In this document: one piece after another, positions 20,614-64,000 of the stretch | Layout of the letters: each line of letters begins with the position of its first letter | Position numbering within the stretch: the first letter of the stretch is position 1 | Assembly: GCA_007922305.1 (NCBI GenBank) | Contig: ML677348.1 | Span: 15,093,584-15,157,583, forward strand | Length of the DNA: 64,000 nt | DNA from: Dermatemys mawii | Taxonomy: Eukaryota > Chordata > Testudines > Dermatemydidae | Direction of reading: 5' to 3' | The notes under the pieces: model-generated | The model's input: the letters and a program-made list of their open reading frames with translations, nothing else | What the model was told of the DNA's origin: nothing | Database searches by the model: none | Program-made: the position numbers and the translations under genes

Positions 20614-22902
20614 TTACACACTAGGAACTTTAGTCCTACTAAAGTCAATAGGGCTATTTTGATAAGGATTACTCCCAGGAGGGTGGAATGCAGGAGGAAA
20701 AAAGCCAACGTGAGGTGACTGGTGTTTTAATCACACACAAATCACATGGGTTATTACTGTACAAATGCCATTGCTATCCAGAGATGAAATCCCTAGCAAC
20801 CACAAATATTTGAGAAAAGAGACTGGTGCAGCCGGTCAGGTGTTTCTGCTGCACTACCAGCAGGAGACAACTGGATTCTAAAACTGACAAAGACCAGGTG
20901 CACCTTGGAAGGGACATGTTCACTCTCCAAGTAGAAGAGGAAGGTTCTGAGAAAGTCTATAATCAAGTCCATTCTATACAGCATGACTGAGGAGGAGGAA
21001 GTTGCCACTTCAGCCCTCTGGGGGGAGTCAACTGTCTTTCACTGAAAAGGGCAGCGCAGAAAGAAAGGATGAACCTGGGATACAGAATGGGGGAGGTAAC
21101 TAGCTGCTGGAATGGAGCGAGGGGGCTTTCTCCATTCTCAGTTGCTAGAAAGGGAGGGGGAGCCGCAGTCGGAAAAGCACAGAAAAATTGGTGGAGAAAC
21201 TGAGCAATGAGTATTTTGAAAACCACAGTTCTAAGACACTGTAGGGTTACACTGCTGATGCAGAGGATGCTGTGTAGAAAAGATTAGAGAGCTGATGAAA
21301 ACGTCTTTTCAAACAAATTTTCCTCAACTCTGCTAAGTAGCAAATGGCATGTCTAGAGTTTCTCTGTACCAATATTACTGGATTTCATTGCTGTGGGAGA
21401 TTATAAAGCTTCTCCTATCAGATAATGATGCTGCTGATATCAAGTGGTGACAGAATGGGCCTCTTCAACAATACACATTTCCCATGAAAACTTGCTATCT
21501 TGTACAGAATTTAATGATCCTTTATTAGTCTGTGCACTAACACTGTCAGAAATGCACGAAGCTGCATTCAAAGAAAGTAACCCTGTGGGTTTATTAAGAA
21601 TTCTTGTGACACATTCATAATTATCACCTTATAATAGGTATTACACAGTTTCTAGAAATTGTGAGAAGTCTTTTCAACAGCTATAGTTTGGCTTTTATGC
21701 AAAATATACCTAAAAGTTTCAGAAATCCTCTTCTTACTATTAGTGCAATGCTTAGTTCTAGATATTGTGCAAGAAGAAAAGGAAAATCATTCTGTTCAAT
21801 AAAAGTTCCAGAGTAACACTTCTGTTTAGTAAAAAGCAGGATCTCTGAAGTTACTAGAGTTTCTATCCCTTACAGCAACCTGGTTCCTGGCACCTGGCTA
21901 GTTTAGGAATAATCAAATATTCACCCGCCCTTTCACATGTTGTTGGTGATCATGAAAAAGGATTAGTGCCCTTCAGAAAAGATTACGTACCTTGGGCAAG
22001 TGTTTTGCCAGGCTGGTTCCATGCACCAGAGTGTAGACAAGAGCTTGTCCCACTAACAGAGGGAATGTGGACTGGAAGCTTATAAAACATTTGTGCCCAC
22101 TGCTTTGCTCTGGGCTTCCTGTTCCCCATGCAGCCCTGGCCATTCCCTGCAGCATGGCCAAAACCACTGTGCAAATGCCAAGGCCTCTGGCTAAGATGGT
22201 AAACAGCTGTTCCACCAACTGTAGGGATGGATACAATATCCTTTGCCCCTGAGGCCGGCTGAGAGCATCACCTGCTGAGCCCCTGAATAATCAATGACCC
22301 AGAGTCAAGTCCCCAAAGGAAGGCGCCATCAATACAGTAAACATATCTGACTCAATCCCACTCCCACCCTTGTATGTTTGCTGCTCCCAATTCTTCCACG
22401 TATCCAGTACCGAGGCTCTCCCAAGGGGAATGATAAGCTAATTATGCAATTCCACAATTTACACTCCACTTCCCTTTTGTGACTCTCAGTCCAAGTCCCT
22501 TTGAGATGTACCATGGATAGCAGCACAATAGTCTGACTACAAATAGTTCTAATTTTAAAAACAAAATACATCAATACTGCTCAGTGGAGAGGATGAAGTT
22601 TACATGCCAGATAAGTATTTATTTATTTATCTTGCAAAAAGCAGTGGAAGTTAACTCCTTGTTAAATATATATATATGCATAGATTTTGGTTTTGTTTAA
22701 ATGAAATTGTTCTTGTTTTTCAGTGCAACAGTACCATACACTACTGTGTCAACAGTATCTGACTACTTGGGTTAGTCCAGAATGCTCTTACAAGGAAGAG
22801 CTGAACACCTCCTGTGAGCCAGCAGCTCCCACTGAAATCAATGGTAGATGTGGAAAAACTACGCTCCTCATAGGATCTGTCCCATAATGCTTTGCAACAG
22901 CG
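20614..22902. other. intergenic, no gene seen
   Basis: No conserved coding block. TATTTATTTATTTA near 22617-22630 reads AT-rich on both strands and could lie in a long SMAD9 3' UTR, which cannot be confirmed. Confidence 0.35.
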
Positions 22903-23593
22903 TGACAGACTGTACTCCTATGTTCACCACTTTTCCAAAATTAGGATAAATCCCGTACAAAGTATGCCTTGTGAGGTATTGTTTGAAAAATCACAACTTA
23001 CTAATCATTATTGTCTTGGTATAATATGTCTGACAACATTGCATCTCATGTGCTGAGAAAACCTTTGCTTTGAATTCACGTAGCTTGATAAATTAGGTAT
23101 TAGTTTGCATTTTACCTTTGATTTCTTTGAACTAATTCTGACTTTTATACCTAATTACTTGTAATCACTTAAAATCCATCTTTCTGTAGTTAATAAACTT
23201 GTTTTATCTAAACCCGTGTGCTTGGACTGAAGTGTTTGGGAACCTCCATTTGAGATAACAGGGCTTGTGCATTTCATTTTCTATTAATAAAATGACGGAC
23301 TTTCTATGAACTTGTATTGTCCAGGAAGGTGCTAGGCAGTACAAGCTGCATATTTCTGGGGACAAGTTGGGGACTGAGAATTTGCTGGTGTCACTCTATA
23401 GTATTATTCAGGAGAGCCTGGACAGAACATTCAGATCTTTCAGCTGGGAGTGATTTTGCATGCTAGCAGCTGTGTTTGAACAGGCCAGAAGTGGTTGTTC
23501 TCATAACAAAGCAGTGTAAAAGGCAACCCCAGGTTGAGAACAGAGGGGACACAGCTGTTGAATAGTCCAGATTGTACCCTGCTGAATGTCACA
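22903..23593 (+). mobile_element. solo LTR-like element (second copy of the 573-3600 family)
   Basis: It begins TGACAGACTGTACTCC and ends GAATGTCACA, so it has TG...CA ends. Matches to the first copy run through gtacaaagtatgccttgtgaggtatt, ttaataaacttgttttat, attaataaaatgacgg and attgtccaggaaggtgctaggcagtac. There is no internal coding region and no clear flanking duplication. It lies just 3' of the SMAD9 stop codon in the gene's own orientation and may sit within its 3' UTR. Confidence 0.65.
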
Positions 23594-24070
23594 AATAGGG
23601 AGACAGACTGGAACTGCTGTTTATTCCTTTTATTCACCAGCTGAAAATCACCCTATGCTTAAATCCTGCGGGCCACTTTGGTCCTGCTGAAGCCCTAAGA
23701 ATTTAAAATGTATGTAAGTGGTGCACTGCTGTGGTGGTGGTTCTCTGTAGCCCTTAATTCATATGGCGTGTTGAGAATCTCACCTCTCTAAGATGTGGGT
23801 GGGAAGTGAAGACGCTCACAGGATATGTTTAGCTCTTTGCACGGATCTGGTTTATTTCATCTGAGAACAGATGCACTAACCCTGAATTTCTAACCTTGTC
23901 ATACTAGCATCATGTTAACTAGAAACGATAAAACATACCATGAAAAGAATAAGGATAGTAGATTATGTATATATATTTACATCTAAATATAGAAACTTCT
24001 TTTAATTGGAGATTCTATAAGCCACTGCCTGCAATAGCATCCATCCTATAGGTGATATTAGAGATGATTC
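23594..24070 (-). other. SMAD9: SMAD9 3' untranslated region, proximal part
   Basis: Follows the stop codon on the minus strand. The 3' UTR of this gene is long in mammals as I recall, so it may continue to lower coordinates through the LTR. No decisive poly(A) signal. Confidence 0.5.
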
Positions 24071-61000
<36,930 letters not shown>

Positions 61001-61174
61001 TTAACTAGGGGACAGGGCTACTTAGGGAAAACAGGGGTTTAAAAAGCCAGTGCCTAAGCGGAGCAAGCACACAGGAACAGCAAACGGGGGAGTTCTGAGA
61101 AGGAGCCAAATCCACCAAAGATTCCATAAACTTAGGCCAATAAACCACTCCCCATCCAAACCACCCTCCCTCCC

Positions 61175-61194
61175 AACACACACACACACACAAA
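61175..61194. repeat. CA dinucleotide microsatellite
   Basis: Short (CA)n run followed by an A-rich stretch. Confidence 0.85.
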
Positions 61195-61579
61195 CAAAAA
61201 AACTGCAGGAGTAAAAATATGCAGGGAGAAGTCCAGCAGCAGAGCAGGGGCTCTCCAGTTTATTGCACTGAATGTAGAATGTGTGATTATCTGCTTTGTG
61301 GGAGGTACCATATATGTGCATTCAGAAAATGTGCTCATGGCCCTCAGAAACCATGCATGGGCTCTTGAGACCGGAGTGGCTGTACTATAGGAGCCAAGGG
61401 ACACAGAGAGGCATACACATGAGAGTTTCCAGGACACAACAGAGTAGTCCTACCCTCAGACTGACAACCTCTGTGCTGTTGAGGATGAAAGTCTCAGGGA
61501 AGGAGAACATTAAAGTGTAGCAGAGAGAAACGATTCCATAGTTGGGAACTTCCTTCCAGATAATTTCATGATAGCCTCT

Positions 61580-62108
61580 TGTGCAGAGGATACTTCTCTG
61601 GGAATGAAATACCAGTTATTGGGAAGAGACCGGTATTCAAACAAATGGGGGATTTGATCTGTAGAAATATAGATAGCTGGGTTTGTGGTGACCAAGATAA
61701 CCACATGGTGAATTGCCTGTGGGGTACAAAGATGGTGGATCTCGAGACACCTAGACAGGCTTATACGCAGTGCTGAGAAGGAACCGGTGGACGTGGTACA
61801 TGTATGCACCAGTGACACAGAGAAGGATAGGAGATAGGTCCTGGAGACCAAATTGAGGCTGCTACATAACAGACTGAAGTCCAGAACCTCCAAGGTAACA
61901 TTATTTGAAATACTTCCAGTTCCATGCAAACTGCAGGAGGAGATGATGGTGTATGGAGGGTTATAGGTTTATTAGGAACTGTGGAACACTGGGGAAAGGA
62001 GGAGTCTATACAGGAAGCATGAGCTCTACCTAAACCAAAATGGAACCAGACTGCTGGCATGTAAAATTAAAAAGGTCATAGAGGAAGTTTTAAACTATGG
62101 GCTGGGGT
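61580..62108 (+). pseudogene. CR1 ORF1 SGNH/GDSL esterase remnant
   Basis: Translation in shifting frames gives VDVVHVCTSDTEKD, where the family has a VHxGTND block, and LYRKHELYLNQNGTRLLACK, where it has the catalytic Asp-His block (DGLHLN). The catalytic Asp and His positions are altered, so the enzyme is dead. Two or more frameshifts. Confidence 0.7.
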
Positions 62109-62319
62109 AAAGCTGACAGGTACAAAGGAGCACACAGTTTGGAGAGACACATACCATAGTGGAGGCTGTATTAACAAGGATTCTCTATATCCCAGTAAAG
62201 AGAAGACAGAATTTGTTTTTTCTCTGCTGTTCCTACCTGTACTTATCAAACAGTCATATGACAAAAAGTCCCATTCAATCACGTCACATGAAAGCAGACA
62301 ACTAAAAAGTGACAAATTA

Positions 62320-63100
62320 TATAAGTGCTTGTATACAAATGCTAGAAGTCTAAATACTAAGATGGGTAAACTTGAGTGCCTAGTATTAAGTTAGGACATT
62401 GATAGAATAGGCATCACAGAAACTTGATGGAATGATGACAATCAATGGGACATGGTAAAACCATGGGGGAAAATATGTAGGAATTATAGAGTAGGTTGCA
62501 CTGGTGGGGGTGTGACACTATATGTGAAAGAAAGCATACAGTCAAATATACTAAAAATCTTAAATAGATCAAGCTGTACCATAACATTTCTACGGATAGA
62601 AATTCCACACTTGAAGAGTACAGAAGTAGGAATATACTACTGATATCCTGACCAGGATAGCAATGGTGAGTGTGAAATGCCTGGGAAGGCTAGAGAGGAT
62701 CTGAAAATAGAGAACTCAATAATAATGGGTGATTTCAACTATCTCCATATTGACTGGGTACATGTCACCTCAGGAGGGGATGCAGAGAGAAAGTTTCTAG
62801 ATAACAAATGACTGCTTCTTGGAGCAGCTAGTCCTGGAACCCACAAGGGGAGAGGCAATTCTTCATTTAGTGTTAAGTAGAGCACAGAGTCTGGTCCAAG
62901 AAGGCGGATATAGCTGAACCAATCAGTAATAGCAACTGTCTCATAATTAAATTTAAACATTCTTGGGGGGGGGGGGCCGGGAAAATGAGGGAAAAATACC
63001 AAAGGAGACCAGCACAGTAATGTTTAATGTCAGAAAGGGGGACTGCCCCAAAATAAGAAAGCTAGTTGAAATAGAAATTAAAAGGTACAGTCACAAGAGT
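62320..63100 (+). pseudogene. CR1 ORF2 endonuclease remnant
   Basis: KCLYTNARSLNTKMGKLECL, IDRIGITET and IMGDFNYLHIDW are the apurinic-type endonuclease blocks of CR1. Stops occur after LECLVLS and after ITET. Confidence 0.8.
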
Positions 63101-63439
63101 GAAATGCCTGCAAGCTGCATGGAATTTTGTTTAAAAAACACCATAAAAGAGGTTCAAACTAAATATACTCCCCAAATTTTTTTTTAAAAAAGACAAAAAA
63201 TGCCACCTTAGCTTAAGAAAAACAGGGTAAAAGTGGCAGTTAAAGGTAACAAAGCAACCTTTAAAAACTGAAAGTCAAATATTATCGGAGGAAAACAGAA
63301 AGGGCATAAACTCTGTCAAGTCAAGTGTAAAAGTATAATTAGGCAGGCCAAATAAGAATTTGAAGAACAACTAGCAAAAGACACAAAAACTAACAGTAAA
63401 TTTTTTAAGCATATCAGAAGCAGGAAGCCTGCCAAACAA

Positions 63440-64000
63440 TCAGTGGGCCACTGGATGATCGAGGTGATAAAGCAGCACTCAGAAAAGACAAAACCATTGC
63501 AGAGAAGCTAAATGAATACTTTGCATCAGTCTTCACTGCAAAGGATGAGAGGGAGATTCCCACATCCGAGCCATTTGTTTCAGGCCACAAATCTGAGGAA
63601 CTGTCCCAGATTGAGGTGTCAATAAAGGAGGTTTTAGAACAAACTGATAAACTGAACACTAAAGTCTCCAGGACCAGGTGATATTCACCCAAGAGTTCTG
63701 AAGGAACTCAATTATAAAATTGCAGAACTATTTAGTGTAGTATGCAACCTATCACTTAAATCAGCTTCATTTGATATCAATGCTTAAAAAAAGGCTCTAG
63801 GGGCAATTCTGGCAATTACAGGCTGGTAAGCCTAAAATCAGTATCAGGTAAATTGGTTGAAACGATCGTGAAGAACAGAATTATCCAAAACATAGATGAA
63901 TATGATTTATTGGAGAAGAGTCAAGACAGCTTTCGTAAAGAGAAATGTGCCTTACCAATCTATTAGAATTCTTTGAGGGGAGTGAAACAAACATCGGGAT
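63440..64000 (+). pseudogene. CR1 ORF2 pre-RT linker and reverse transcriptase start
   Basis: LNEYFASVFTAKDEREIPTS, then PGDIHPRVLKELNYKIAELF-like and GNYRLVSLKSVSGKLVETIV blocks, then IIQNIDEYDLLEKSQDSFRK. Frameshifts occur near 63675 and 63790. Continues beyond the window. Confidence 0.8.

Noticed and set aside
22000..22260. Overlapping short frames on both strands suggesting a small gene
   Set aside because: No conservation that I can recognise, and symmetrical open frames on both strands suggest chance.

Overview
This is vertebrate nuclear DNA, most likely from a turtle. Two split genes are convergent, and nearly everything else is transposon-derived. The turtle call is inference. It rests on the joint presence of CR1 LINEs, a Penelope-like element with a GIY-YIG endonuclease, several DIRS tyrosine-recombinase retrotransposons, hAT-type MITEs and very old MIR-like SINE remnants. 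No prokaryotic, organellar or viral gene cluster is present.

Genes. (1) RFXAP lies on + with coding exons 4280-4723, 6559-6666 and 7727-7837. It starts in a CpG-rich promoter with NRF-1-like sites and encodes a subunit of the RFX complex that switches on MHC class II genes. (2) SMAD9 (Smad8) lies on - with coding exons 59453-59864, 52007-52264, 45494-45601, 42220-42441, 34518-34774 and 24071-24214. These splice in phase to a 466-residue receptor-activated SMAD for BMP signalling, from the MH1 domain to the terminal SSVS. Its 5' non-coding exon and promoter are not visible and should lie beyond 64000. The stop codons of the two genes are about 16.2 kb apart. As I recall, RFXAP and SMAD9 are also neighbours on human 13q13.3, so this looks like conserved synteny.

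Repeats by region. 0.5-3.6 kb: an old LTR-like repeat split by a Penelope-like element (10-bp target duplication) and by a MITE. 4.7-7.7 kb (RFXAP introns): a 116-bp element with a 10-bp duplication, Penelope ends and hAT MITEs. 8-24 kb (between the genes): hAT MITE, CR1 3' ends, a deleted DIRS element, TIR MITEs and an LTR. 26.06-32.17 kb: a nearly full-length but broken DIRS element inside the last SMAD9 intron. 34.8-42.2 kb: an LTR-like GC-rich block, a hAT fold-back element carrying two inverted transposase 3' ends, CR1 and a DIRS end. 43.7-45.4 kb: a third DIRS, ending about 110 bp from a SMAD9 splice donor. 48.5-50.7 kb: a hAT element split by a Ty3/gypsy element. 52.5-56.8 kb: hAT elements and a second copy of the 2-kb MITE. 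About 61-64 kb: a degraded CR1 running off the window.

I found no undescribed system that the sequence supports. The most unusual items are the RFXAP reading frame that stays open upstream of its only ATG, the hAT fold-back element, the MITE family full of TATAGCGCTATA palindromes, the RS-rich DIRS gag and the hammerhead-like core in the Penelope terminal repeats.
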